In this document: positions 1-6,936 of the stretch, piece after piece
Layout of the letters: the number at the start of each line of letters is the position of its first letter
How positions within the stretch are numbered: position 1 is the stretch's first letter
Source: Megasphaera_A sueciensis
GTDB lineage: Bacteria > Bacillota > Negativicutes > Veillonellales > Megasphaeraceae
Assembly (NCBI RefSeq): GCF_050219315.1
Contig: NZ_CP116939.1
Coordinates: 1,426,001-1,490,000, forward strand
DNA length: 64,000 nt
Reading direction: 5' to 3'
Position numbers and translations under genes: made by a program
Notes under the pieces: generated by a model
The model's database searches: none
The model's input: the letters and a program-made list of their open reading frames with translations, nothing else
What the model was told of the DNA's origin: nothing

Positions 1-222
1 AAGCTCTACGGTTCCCATGGCGTTACGTCCCGTTCTTCCGCCAATAAGTCCGGCATAATACATAACGATTCCGCCAATACAATGCCCGATGATAATAGCT
101 GCAGCCCCTTTAACCATGCCCAACGGGGCCAGCAGCATTCCTGTCAATATTTCCGCAATAGAAATACCAGCGCCAAACCATAAAAGACCATTTGCAAAAA
201 CTGATGTCTTGTCTTCATTCAT
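1..222 (-). CDS. cytX: CytX-type hydroxymethylpyrimidine/cytosine permease, N-terminal part (cut by window edge)
   Basis: Partial gene; only the first 74 codons are in the window and the frame is still open at base 1. The peptide starts MNEDKTSVFANGLLWFGAG and continues with ISIAEI...LLAPLG and an IGGRTGRNAMGTVEL stretch, the pattern of the first two membrane helices of NCS1-family CytX permeases, which are thought to import the thiamine precursor hydroxymethylpyrimidine. The start ATG at 222 follows an AGGAAG ribosome-binding site. The TPP riboswitch and attenuator directly upstream support a thiamine-related role and predict repression by thiamine pyrophosphate. Family assignment is good; the exact substrate is inferred. 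Confidence 0.85.
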   Translation of the reverse strand, partial: MNEDKTSVFANGLLWFGAGISIAEILTGMLLAPLGMVKGAAAIIIGHCIGGIVMYYAGLIGGRTGRNAMGTVEL

Positions 223-242
223 ATATCGTTCTTCCTTTCCAC

Positions 243-276
243 ATAAAAAAAAGAGAACATCCGCATAGATGCTCTC
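243..276 (-). terminator. Attenuator hairpin between TPP riboswitch and cytX
   Basis: On the minus strand AGAGCATC, a short loop and GATGTTCTCT form a stem followed by a run of T (A245-A251 on the plus strand). It lies between the riboswitch aptamer and the cytX start, so it is the likely expression platform, causing premature termination when TPP is bound. Confidence 0.75.
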
Positions 277-289
277 CTTTAAAACCATT

Positions 290-378
290 GTCGTTTCCTC
301 CGGTGGGATTATCCACATCAGGTTTCAGGGTCGAAGACAGATGTCCTCCTCTCAGCCAAATAGAGCTCCCCTATGTCG
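290..378 (-). promoter_or_regulatory. TPP riboswitch (THI element)
   Basis: Read on the minus strand, the segment carries the conserved THI-box blocks in order: AGGGGAGCTC, GGCTGAGAGGA, GACCCTGAAACCTGATGTGG and a final ATAATCCCACCGGAGGAAAC. These are the aptamer sequences that bind thiamine pyrophosphate. A sigma-A-like promoter lies just upstream and a terminator hairpin just downstream, before cytX. Confidence 0.93.
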
Positions 379-384
379 CATATA

Positions 385-413
385 AGTATAACAAGCTCTC
401 TATAACCTGTCAA
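385..413 (-). promoter_or_regulatory. Promoter of the TPP-riboswitch/cytX transcript
   Basis: Minus-strand TTGACA (413-408) is separated by exactly 17 bases from TATACT (390-385), a near-consensus sigma-70/A promoter. Transcription would start just ahead of the riboswitch. Confidence 0.8.
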
Positions 414-474
414 ACAATTTTCAAGATTACTTACTCGATATGTCATTTAACTTGCTGAGATATATTAAAATTCT

Positions 475-1068
475 CTATCGCCAAAGCCGCATGCCGAAAT
501 AAATAAGTGCAATACCCACTGTTCCATTTAAAAGAAGTAAAATAAAGGGTGGTAAAAATTGTCCCACACACACACCTGCTGCCGCAATAAGAGATAGAAA
601 TACGATAGTCGATAACACACACCCTCCTGCAAACCATTTCATTTCCTGTTGGTTCATGCTGCATTCTGCAGCTTGCGCGGCAAATACGCCGCCCCAAAAG
701 AGAATTGTCAACGGATTAGACAAGGTTAAAACAATTCCTTCAATAAAAAAATCAGCAGCTCCGGTTCCAACAACAGCTACGTGTGGTATAGTTCCGCCCG
801 TTGTCTGCCAAACCATATACCCGCCAAACAAAACAAGAATTACAGCACCAAAAATTTTAACTTTTCGCTGCACTTCCGGTTTCTTTATAACGACAGCAAC
901 ACTACCTGCAGATACAATAATGTATGCCGCATCTACAATCGTTGCCGCTATGGCAACTGCCTCTCCTGATGCCCAGCCAAAAGATGCCGATGCCATGAAA
1001 GTCAACAGACAAATAGGTCCCACTGCCATCTGCAGCATCATACCGAACCTAAATCCTCGCCATAACAT
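475..1068 (-). CDS. LysE/RhtB-family amino-acid exporter
   Basis: Predicted 197-residue inner-membrane exporter of the LysE superfamily (amino acids or small metabolites; substrate unknown). It begins MLWRGFRFGMMLQMAVGPIC, the amphipathic start plus G-P-I/C motif of the family, and has about six hydrophobic segments with a central basic loop (IKKPEVQRKVK). The frame extends 20 codons further upstream, but the ATG at 1068 has a GGAGATGGGGGG ribosome-binding site and gives the usual family length. It stands alone between the terminator of the MBL gene and the thiamine leader. The family is fairly sure, the substrate is not. Confidence 0.8.
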   Translation of the reverse strand: MLWRGFRFGMMLQMAVGPICLLTFMASASFGWASGEAVAIAATIVDAAYIIVSAGSVAVVIKKPEVQRKVKIFGAVILVLFGGYMVWQTTGGTIPHVAVVGTGAADFFIEGIVLTLSNPLTILFWGGVFAAQAAECSMNQQEMKWFAGGCVLSTIVFLSLIAAAGVCVGQFLPPFILLLLNGTVGIALIYFGMRLWR

Positions 1069-1154
1069 ACAAATGCCCCCCATCTCCTGATTTATCCCAT
1101 ATCCCTGTTTTGATTTCTGTATCCTCATTCCCTTTTCTTATATATATACAATTT

Positions 1155-1195
1155 ATAATAAAAGGCGCATCTATTTAATGATACGCCTTTTATTG
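1155..1195 (-). terminator. Terminator after the flavodoxin/MBL gene pair
   Basis: Inverted arms ATAAAAGGCG (1158-1167) and CGCCTTTTAT (1184-1193) flank a short loop, with T-rich flanks in both directions. It lies 14 bases past the stop of the minus-strand MBL gene. Confidence 0.7.
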
Positions 1196-1208
1196 CTCTT
1201 ATATTTTC

Positions 1209-2045
1209 TTACATAAAAACTAACTTTTGCCCTACCCCGATTTCTTTGACCGGCAAAGAATGAGCCAGCCATAATTTACCGTTCAGACTGACACAGTGGC
1301 AAGGATAGACAAATTCCGGAGCACAATCTTTAAGATAGGCTGCTGTAGCATCAAACACATTAGGTTTATCCCGCAGCAAGTGAAATCCGCCGATGACGGC
1401 ATGAATCCGATTTTCTTTACAGACTTTTTTAGCATATTCAACGGTATTGCAAACTCCAGCATGTGCACAAGCAGTAATAACCACAAGCCCTTTATCTGAC
1501 GTATAAACAATTCCGGAATCATCCAGCAAATAATCGTCTTCCCAGACCCCATTCCGCAATGTGCGGCCTAACGGTTTTTGAGCTTCAAAATCATTGCCTC
1601 TTTCTATTTCACCTAAAAAAACCAAATGCTTTGTTAACCACACAGGTTCCTTGGTCTTTTTTATATCAAAAGTTTGCTGCAACTGGGCTTCCCCCAAAAT
1701 CATTCCAATATTTTTCCCACCTGCCTCTTTAGGCAGAAACGAATCAGGATGCGTGATAAGCTTTGCCTTTTTCCAAGGTCGTTTTTCATAACTGGCTTCA
1801 ATGTACTCCTGCACCAAAGGCTGCAATCCCCAAGTATGATCATAATGTCCATGTGAAATGACAATACTATCCACATCTAATAAATCGATTCCCAATCGTC
1901 TGGCATTTTTCATAAACATATCCGTACGTCCTGTATCCAGCAAGATTTTTTTTCCATCACACCGCAAATAACAGGATAGACCCGATTCTCCTCCATAGCA
2001 AGAACCACTAATTGTATTGTTGTCTACTAAAATCGTCAGCTCCAT
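1209..2045 (-). CDS. MBL-fold metal-dependent hydrolase (COG1237-like)
   Basis: A 278-residue protein of the metallo-beta-lactamase superfamily II. The metal-binding signature SHGHYDHTWGL is at about residues 75-85 (H-x-H-x-D-H), a later TACAHAGVCN supplies another ligand histidine, and IGGFHLL lies near the C-terminus. This arrangement is typical of proteins annotated as dihydropterin-ribofuranosyl-aminobenzene phosphate synthase-like or simply MBL-fold hydrolases; the real substrate is unknown. The ATG at 2045 is chosen because AAAGGAGG sits at good spacing; the open frame continues 12 codons upstream. It follows the flavodoxin gene by 32 bases, so the two are probably co-transcribed. Confidence 0.85.
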   Translation of the reverse strand: MELTILVDNNTISGSCYGGESGLSCYLRCDGKKILLDTGRTDMFMKNARRLGIDLLDVDSIVISHGHYDHTWGLQPLVQEYIEASYEKRPWKKAKLITHPDSFLPKEAGGKNIGMILGEAQLQQTFDIKKTKEPVWLTKHLVFLGEIERGNDFEAQKPLGRTLRNGVWEDDYLLDDSGIVYTSDKGLVVITACAHAGVCNTVEYAKKVCKENRIHAVIGGFHLLRDKPNVFDATAAYLKDCAPEFVYPCHCVSLNGKLWLAHSLPVKEIGVGQKLVFM

Positions 2046-2077
2046 AATATCCTCCTTTATATTAGATATATTAGAAA

Positions 2078-2602
2078 TCAACAGTTATTGAGCCAGCGTT
2101 TAACATCATCTTCGGCATCGGTAATCGTCGTTCCGAAAATAGTCAACCCTTTTCCCAAGATGGCTGTCGGACAAAGGGATGTAATATCCTGTAGACTATG
2201 CCCGAACCCGCTCCCTTCATGTGTACAAAAAGGAAGAATAATCTTTCCGGAAAAATCATAGGATTCCAAAAATGTCCACACGGGCATCGGCATCGTACTG
2301 CACCAATTAGGATAACCTAAAAATACAACGTCATATTTTCCCAAATTTTCCAATATGTTTTTTAATAAGGGTCGAACTCCAGTTTTTTTTTCTTTTTTAG
2401 CTATGGCAACCGTATCCATATATGTGTATGGATACGATTGAATTGTATTAATACGAAACATATCTCCACCGGTGTGAAGTTTAATCATTTGTGCCGCTTT
2501 TTCCGTATTTCCAATCCGCAATTTCACTATTTTTCCACTGACATAATTTTCACCGGCATGCGAGAAATAAGCGATGAGGCACTTTTTATCCTTATATCCC
2601 AT
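2078..2602 (-). CDS. Flavodoxin-family protein
   Basis: A 174-residue cytoplasmic flavoprotein. The N-terminal CLIAYFSHAGENYVSGK resembles the FMN-phosphate loop of long-insert flavodoxins, and FLGYPNWCSTMPMPVWTFLE followed by CTHEGSGFG are the flavin-ring loops of this family, often annotated flavodoxin or NAD(P)H-dependent oxidoreductase. The start at 2602 is preceded by AAGGAAGGA; the longer frame would run into the promoter palindrome. It is the first gene of a pair with the MBL hydrolase. Electron partner and physiological role are not visible from sequence. Confidence 0.85.
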   Translation of the reverse strand: MGYKDKKCLIAYFSHAGENYVSGKIVKLRIGNTEKAAQMIKLHTGGDMFRINTIQSYPYTYMDTVAIAKKEKKTGVRPLLKNILENLGKYDVVFLGYPNWCSTMPMPVWTFLESYDFSGKIILPFCTHEGSGFGHSLQDITSLCPTAILGKGLTIFGTTITDAEDDVKRWLNNC

Positions 2603-2620
2603 GATATCCTTCCTTTCCAA

Positions 2621-2667
2621 CTTGATATATATAATTCTATTATATATCAAGTAAATCTAAATTGAAA
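2621..2667 (-). promoter_or_regulatory. Promoter with embedded 11-bp inverted repeat (candidate operator)
   Basis: Minus-strand TATAAT (2644-2639) has a weak -35-like TTTCAA 17 bases upstream. The -10 lies inside a perfect inverted repeat CTTGATATATA (2621-2631) / TATATATCAAG (2641-2651) with a 9-base spacer, just before the flavodoxin ribosome-binding site. The position suits a repressor operator; no regulator gene is adjacent. Confidence 0.5.
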
Positions 2668-2797
2668 ATAAGAATTCTATATTTTCATGTTAGCAAGTAT
2701 AAAATACAATAGCTGTCATTCTTTTTAATTAATTGCTTTGAATATTAAATATATAAAGATAATTATCATACTATATAAAAATGTTTACGAAAAAATA
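2652..2797. other. AT-rich intergenic stretch, no gene seen
   Basis: This stretch between the divergent flavodoxin gene and the ABC-transporter promoter contains no coding frame I can support. It holds a GATAATTATC palindrome (2758-2767) that only loosely resembles a Fur box. Confidence 0.5.
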
Positions 2798-2826
2798 TTG
2801 ACATATTTAACTTTTTGGTTTAATAT
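2798..2826 (+). promoter_or_regulatory. Promoter of the amino-acid ABC transporter operon
   Basis: TTGACA (2798-2803), a 17-base spacer and TAATAT (2821-2826) form a good sigma-A-like promoter, giving a leader of about 115 bases before the first gene. Confidence 0.65.
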
Positions 2827-2865
2827 CAATGTTAACATTAATAAAAATGAACGACAGAAGCAATG

Positions 2866-2920
2866 ACGCTTTATAGCGTATCGACTTAGTAAGTTGATAT
2901 TATGTAAAGCGCTATTTTTA
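2866..2920 (+). promoter_or_regulatory. Structured leader of the ABC operon (two nested stems, T-rich tail)
   Basis: Outer arms CGCTTTA (2867-2873) and TAAAGCG (2905-2911) enclose an inner hairpin ATCGACTT (2880-2887) / AAGTTGAT (2891-2898), and TATTTTTAT follows. An alternative small hairpin ACGCT/AGCGT overlaps the 5' outer arm. It resembles an attenuator-type leader but matches no riboswitch class I recognise. Confidence 0.45.
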
Positions 2921-2948
2921 TATCTGTCCATAGGAAGGGGAATATTTT

Positions 2949-3674
2949 ATGATCACCTTGACTGAAGTTAATAAATTTTTTGGCACAAATCATGTTCTCA
3001 AAGATGTCAATATCCATGTAAAAACCGGCGAGAAAGTCGTGGTTCTCGGTCCCAGCGGCTCCGGAAAAAGTACGATGATCCGCTGCATCAATATGCTGGG
3101 ACGCCCCGACAGCGGCAGAGTGATTGTCGACGGTGAAGATCTGATGGAACCGCATGCCAAACTAAAAAAAATCAGACAAGAAGCCGCCATGGTATTCCAA
3201 CAATTTAACCTGTATCCCCATATGACTGTATTAGAAAATCTTTCTATTGCTCCTGTCATGGTTCAAGGCATAAAAAGGGATATTGCAGAAAAATCCGGCA
3301 TGGAATTTTTAGATCGTGTCGGTCTGGCTGACAAAGCAACCGCCTACCCTGGTCAGTTATCCGGTGGACAACAGCAACGTGTTGCTATAGCCAGAGCATT
3401 AAATATGCATCCTAAAATCATGCTTTTTGATGAACCCACATCGGCACTTGATCCTGAAATGATTCAAGAAGTATTAGACGTCATGGTAGAGTTAGCCCAT
3501 ACAGGCATTACTATGGTTTGTGTCACTCATGAAATGGGATTCGCTCGTCAAGTTGCCGATCGGGTCATTTTTATGGCTGATGGGCAAGTACTGGAAACAG
3601 GTACTCCTGAACATTTCTTTACTCATCCGGAAAATGATCGGGCCAAACAATTTTTGAGTAAAATTATTCATTAA
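2949..3674 (+). CDS. Polar amino-acid ABC transporter, ATP-binding subunit
   Basis: A 241-residue cytoplasmic ATPase of the GlnQ/HisP/GltL family that powers amino-acid uptake. It shows Walker A GPSGSGKST (about residues 34-42), the Q-loop in MVFQQFNLYPHMT, the signature LSGGQQQRVAIARAL, Walker B IMLFDEPTSALDP and the switch histidine in VCVTHEMGF. It is the full family length, and a GGAAGGGG ribosome-binding site precedes the ATG. It leads a four-gene operon with the binding protein and two permeases. The substrate cannot be fixed from this subunit; glutamate/aspartate, glutamine or a sulfur amino acid are possible. Confidence 0.93.
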   Translation: MITLTEVNKFFGTNHVLKDVNIHVKTGEKVVVLGPSGSGKSTMIRCINMLGRPDSGRVIVDGEDLMEPHAKLKKIRQEAAMVFQQFNLYPHMTVLENLSIAPVMVQGIKRDIAEKSGMEFLDRVGLADKATAYPGQLSGGQQQRVAIARALNMHPKIMLFDEPTSALDPEMIQEVLDVMVELAHTGITMVCVTHEMGFARQVADRVIFMADGQVLETGTPEHFFTHPENDRAKQFLSKIIH

Positions 3675-3716
3675 TATTCAATACTTTCTTATGATTATTA
3701 AGAGGAGGAATCATTC

Positions 3717-4547
3717 ATGAAAGCATCAGAAAAAAAACTTACAGTATTAGTCCTGTCTGCATTGATTGCCTTCGGTGCATTAGCTGCCGGATGCGGTGAA
3801 TCAGACAAAAAGGAAACTGCCGCAAAAACCGATAGCGGCCAAGCTATCCAAAAAATAAAGGATCGTGGTGTATTAAAGGTAGGCTGTAAAATTGATGTAC
3901 CTTTATTTGGATTCAAAAATCCGGAAACAGGAAAAATCGAAGGATTTGAAATTGATTTGGCAAAAGCTGTTTCTAAAAAAATATTCGGAGATGAAAACAA
4001 AATAGAGTTTACGCCCGTCACCGCCAAAACCCGCGGACCTTTGCTTGATAGCGGCGAACTGGACATGATTTGTGCTACGTATACTATTAACGAAGAACGT
4101 AAAAAACAATACAATTTCACGGAACCTTATTATACTGATCCAGTTGGTCTCTTAGTAAAAAAATCAGATAATATACAATCTTTAAAAGATTTAGATGGTA
4201 AAACGATTGCGGTACCGCAAGGTGCTACTACACGCAAAGCAGTCAGCGAAGCCGCCAAAAAAGATGGTATTGATGTTAAGTTCGCCGAATTTCCGACATA
4301 TACAGAATGCAAAGCGGCTCTTATGTCTGGCCGTGCTGCCGCTTATGCCATGGATCAATCTAATCTTCACGGGTATGTCGATGATCAAACTGTCATTTTA
4401 CCCGATAGCTTTGCTCCCCAAGAATATGGCATAGCTACAAAAAAAGATAACAAGGAACTTTGCGACTATATTGATCAGGTCCTCAAAGAAATGAAAAAAT
4501 CCGGCGAAATGGACCAACTTTTAACGAAATGGAAGCTTAAGAACTAA
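3717..4547 (+). CDS. Amino-acid ABC transporter substrate-binding lipoprotein
   Basis: A 276-residue binding protein. A lipoprotein signal peptide ends in the lipobox LAAGC (Cys at residue 26), so it should be anchored on the outer face of the inner membrane. The SBP family 3 fold is evident from IKDRGVLKVGCKID, GFEIDLAKAVSKKI, the hinge motif LLDSGELDMICATYTINEERK and a C-terminal LKEMKKSGEMDQLLTKW. The E-R-K hinge cluster is typical of acidic or polar amino-acid binders. AGAGGAGG precedes the start. Its stop overlaps the next start by one base (TAATG), implying translational coupling to the permease. It is closely similar to the second binding protein at 5996-6859. Confidence 0.92.
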   Translation: MKASEKKLTVLVLSALIAFGALAAGCGESDKKETAAKTDSGQAIQKIKDRGVLKVGCKIDVPLFGFKNPETGKIEGFEIDLAKAVSKKIFGDENKIEFTPVTAKTRGPLLDSGELDMICATYTINEERKKQYNFTEPYYTDPVGLLVKKSDNIQSLKDLDGKTIAVPQGATTRKAVSEAAKKDGIDVKFAEFPTYTECKAALMSGRAAAYAMDQSNLHGYVDDQTVILPDSFAPQEYGIATKKDNKELCDYIDQVLKEMKKSGEMDQLLTKWKLKN

Positions 4548-5221
4548 TGGCAGAAATTTTTGCCGGTTTTAAATGGATAGCCTTACTCGATGATCGTGAA
4601 TTGTTCATCGAAGGCTTGATGACGACATTGGAAGTTGCTGTATTAGCATTGCTTCTCTCGCTCATATTAGGTATCATTTTTGGGATTGCCGGAGTATTCC
4701 CCAAAAAATGGGTACGCTGCGTTGATCGAGTATATGTCGAATTTTTCCAAAATACCCCATTGGTCATACAAGCTATTTTTCTATACCATGCGTTGCCGCA
4801 TTTACATATTATGCTGCCTGTCATCGCTATCGGCATTCTTGGTGTCGGTATTTACTCTGGCGCATATATGTCTGAAATCTTCCGTTCCGGCATTAACGCC
4901 GTACCAAAAGGACAAATGGAATCCGGTATGTCTCAAGGCTTTGGATATTGGAAAATTATGTGGTATATTATATTGCCACAAGCCAAAAGAACAATTCTTC
5001 CCGCCCTGGGCAATCAAAGCATCGGAATTATCAAAAACACATCCGTTCTTGCTATGATTGCCGGTGGTGACTTAATGTACACTGCGGATTCGTGGGCTGG
5101 TGCTAACATGTATTACGGTCCAGCTTATTTAGTTACCGGTGTTATCTATTGGATACTCTGTTTTCCACTGACTAAATGGGTTCAACAGCTGGAAAAGAAA
5201 GCAGAGGTGGGAGGATTATGA
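4547..5221 (+). CDS. Amino-acid ABC transporter permease (first)
   Basis: A 224-residue inner-membrane permease of the HisM/GltJ type. Several hydrophobic helices and the EAA cytoplasmic loop (INAVPKGQMESGMSQGFGYW, then KIMWYIILPQA) show where the ATPase docks. The N-terminal segment TTLEVAVLALLLSLILG is the first membrane span. The start overlaps the binding-protein stop by one base and the stop overlaps the next permease start (ATGA), so all four subunits are translated as a unit. It pairs with the second permease as a heterodimer; substrate as for the binding protein. Confidence 0.92.
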   Translation: MAEIFAGFKWIALLDDRELFIEGLMTTLEVAVLALLLSLILGIIFGIAGVFPKKWVRCVDRVYVEFFQNTPLVIQAIFLYHALPHLHIMLPVIAIGILGVGIYSGAYMSEIFRSGINAVPKGQMESGMSQGFGYWKIMWYIILPQAKRTILPALGNQSIGIIKNTSVLAMIAGGDLMYTADSWAGANMYYGPAYLVTGVIYWILCFPLTKWVQQLEKKAEVGGL

Positions 5222-5868
5222 TATCTGATGTATTTCAAACAGCAAACATCATGTTTTTGCTTCAAGGATTCAAGGTAACCCTTGAAATCGGATTTTTTTC
5301 TATTATTTTCAGCGTTATCGGAGGTACCATTCTTGGCGTTTGTCGTTATCTAAAACTGCCTGTTATCTCTACACTGGCAGGAATTTATATAGATATCATG
5401 CGCAATCTGCCATTCTTGCTTCTTGTCCTTGTAGTACGTTTTATGACGCCTCTCCCCCCTGTTATTTCCGGGATTGCCGCTATGTCCATATTTACTGCCG
5501 CAACTATGTCAGAAGTGGTGAGAGGTGGTTTAAATGCAATTCCCGGCGGCCAATTTGAGGCTGCCTACTCACAAGGAATGACACGCTTTCAAGTATTACG
5601 TTTTATTGTATTGCCTCAATCCTTCCGAAATATCATCCCGCCTATGATGTCTGAATTTACTACTATTATCAAAGATTCTTCTTATGTATGGGCTGTCGGT
5701 ACGGAAGAGCTTACAGGACGAGGCATGATACTTATTGGCAAATACAGTGCGACGGGACAGCTATTTACAATTTTTGCCTGCGTTGCTTTGATTTATTTCG
5801 TATTAAACTATACGTTATCTTCACTAGCCCGTTGGAAATATAAACAAATGCGAGCATATATCCATTAA
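5218..5868 (+). CDS. Amino-acid ABC transporter permease (second)
   Basis: A 216-residue permease of the same family. The ATG at 5218 is used because GGTGGGAGG lies before it and it forms an ATGA overlap with the first permease; a longer frame would begin inside that gene. The EAA loop reads LNAIPGGQFEAAYSQGM followed by RFIVLPQSFRNIIPP. Together with the gene before it, it forms the transmembrane channel. A strong terminator follows 18 bases downstream, closing the operon. Confidence 0.92.
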   Translation: MISDVFQTANIMFLLQGFKVTLEIGFFSIIFSVIGGTILGVCRYLKLPVISTLAGIYIDIMRNLPFLLLVLVVRFMTPLPPVISGIAAMSIFTAATMSEVVRGGLNAIPGGQFEAAYSQGMTRFQVLRFIVLPQSFRNIIPPMMSEFTTIIKDSSYVWAVGTEELTGRGMILIGKYSATGQLFTIFACVALIYFVLNYTLSSLARWKYKQMRAYIH

Positions 5869-5886
5869 AATATTATGTTTTAAAGC

Positions 5887-5925
5887 AAAGGCGCTTATGT
5901 CAAAAACCATAAGTGCCTTTTTTTA
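5887..5925 (+). terminator. Terminator of the ABC transporter operon
   Basis: AAAGGCGCTTATG (5887-5899) pairs with CATAAGTGCCTTT (5908-5920; one G-T pair), followed by a run of T. It separates the four-gene operon from the second binding-protein gene. Confidence 0.88.
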
Positions 5926-5995
5926 TTATACTACTTTACATGCTGTTCTCTATATAAGAGGGAATATATAGCAGAAACACGAGGAGGGATTACTT

Positions 5996-6859
5996 ATGTC
6001 AACATGGAACAAAAGCTTCGCAATAGGTGCAATTGGTTTAACACTATTTGGATTATTAGCCGCAGGGTGCGGTGATACAGACAGCAAAGATACAGCTGCA
6101 AAAGATGCTGCTGGAAAAAAACAAATTGCCGGAGTACAACGCATCAAAGATCGAGGGGTTGTCAAAGTCGGTATAGGGGATACCGTTAAAGGCTTTGGTT
6201 ATAAAGAATCAGATGGTACGATTACCGGTATTGATGCAGACGTCGCAAAAGCCATTGCCAAAGATATTTTAGGTGATGAAACTAAGATAGAATTTACAAC
6301 GGTAACAGCAAAAGCCCGCGGTCCTGTTTTGGATAGTGATCAAGTCGATTTTGTCATCGCTACCTATACAGTAAATGAAGAACGCAAAAAATCTTGGGAT
6401 TTTTCAGATATTTACTATCGCGATCCCGTTGGTTTCTTAGTAAAAAAAGACAGCGGTATCACTTCTGCTAAAGAATTAGATGGTAAAACCATTGCCGTAC
6501 AGCAAGGAACTACCAGTCGTCAAGGTTGTGAAGAATGGGCCAAAAAATACGGTATTAAACTTAAATATACCGAATTTCCGACAGATCCGGAAGCACTATC
6601 CGCTATGACATCCGGACGTGCTGCAGCGTACAGTACAGATTCCTCCATTTTAAACAGTCACATGGAAGGCAAACCCGATTTAATGCTTCTGCCAGAAAAA
6701 TTTGCACCGCAAGATTACGGTATTGCTGTTCGTAAGGATAACAATGAACTTTTAGCCGAAATAAATAAAGTAATTAAACAACTCAAAGAGTCTGGAGAGT
6801 TGGAAAAAATGATTCAAAAACACCACCTTGTAGATTTTCATGACGATGCAGCAGAATAA
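5996..6859 (+). CDS. Second amino-acid-type substrate-binding lipoprotein
   Basis: A 287-residue SBP family 3 lipoprotein with lipobox LAAGC (Cys at residue 25). It parallels the first binding protein along its length: GVQRIKDRGVVKVGIGD, ITGIDADVAKAIAKDI, ATYTVNEERKKSWDFSDIYY and IKQLKESGELEKMIQKH. GAGGAGG precedes the ATG. A terminator separates it from the transporter genes and it has no permease of its own, so it may deliver a related substrate to the same membrane complex; that sharing is an inference. Gene duplication and divergence is the simplest origin. Confidence 0.9.
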   Translation: MSTWNKSFAIGAIGLTLFGLLAAGCGDTDSKDTAAKDAAGKKQIAGVQRIKDRGVVKVGIGDTVKGFGYKESDGTITGIDADVAKAIAKDILGDETKIEFTTVTAKARGPVLDSDQVDFVIATYTVNEERKKSWDFSDIYYRDPVGFLVKKDSGITSAKELDGKTIAVQQGTTSRQGCEEWAKKYGIKLKYTEFPTDPEALSAMTSGRAAAYSTDSSILNSHMEGKPDLMLLPEKFAPQDYGIAVRKDNNELLAEINKVIKQLKESGELEKMIQKHHLVDFHDDAAE

Positions 6860-6877
6860 AAAAAATGTATCAATAAA

Positions 6878-6928
6878 AAACTCTTCGTATCATTGGCATA
6901 TACAATCGCCGTACGGAGAGTTTTTTTT
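6878..6928 (+). terminator. Terminator after the second binding-protein gene
   Basis: CTCTTCGTA (6881-6889) pairs with TACGGAGAG (6912-6920, one G-T pair), followed by eight T. A-rich bases precede the stem, so it could also stop the converging radical-SAM transcript. Confidence 0.8.
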
Positions 6929-6936
6929 GCTGATTT

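Noticed and set aside
656..1090. Plus-strand open frame of 144 codons opposite the LysE gene
   Set aside because: It is antisense to a well-supported membrane protein gene, has no ribosome-binding site and no recognisable protein pattern.
2758..2767. GATAATTATC palindrome resembling a Fur box
   Set aside because: Only the core resembles the consensus; the flanks do not extend the symmetry, no iron gene is adjacent, and such AT-rich palindromes are expected by chance here.
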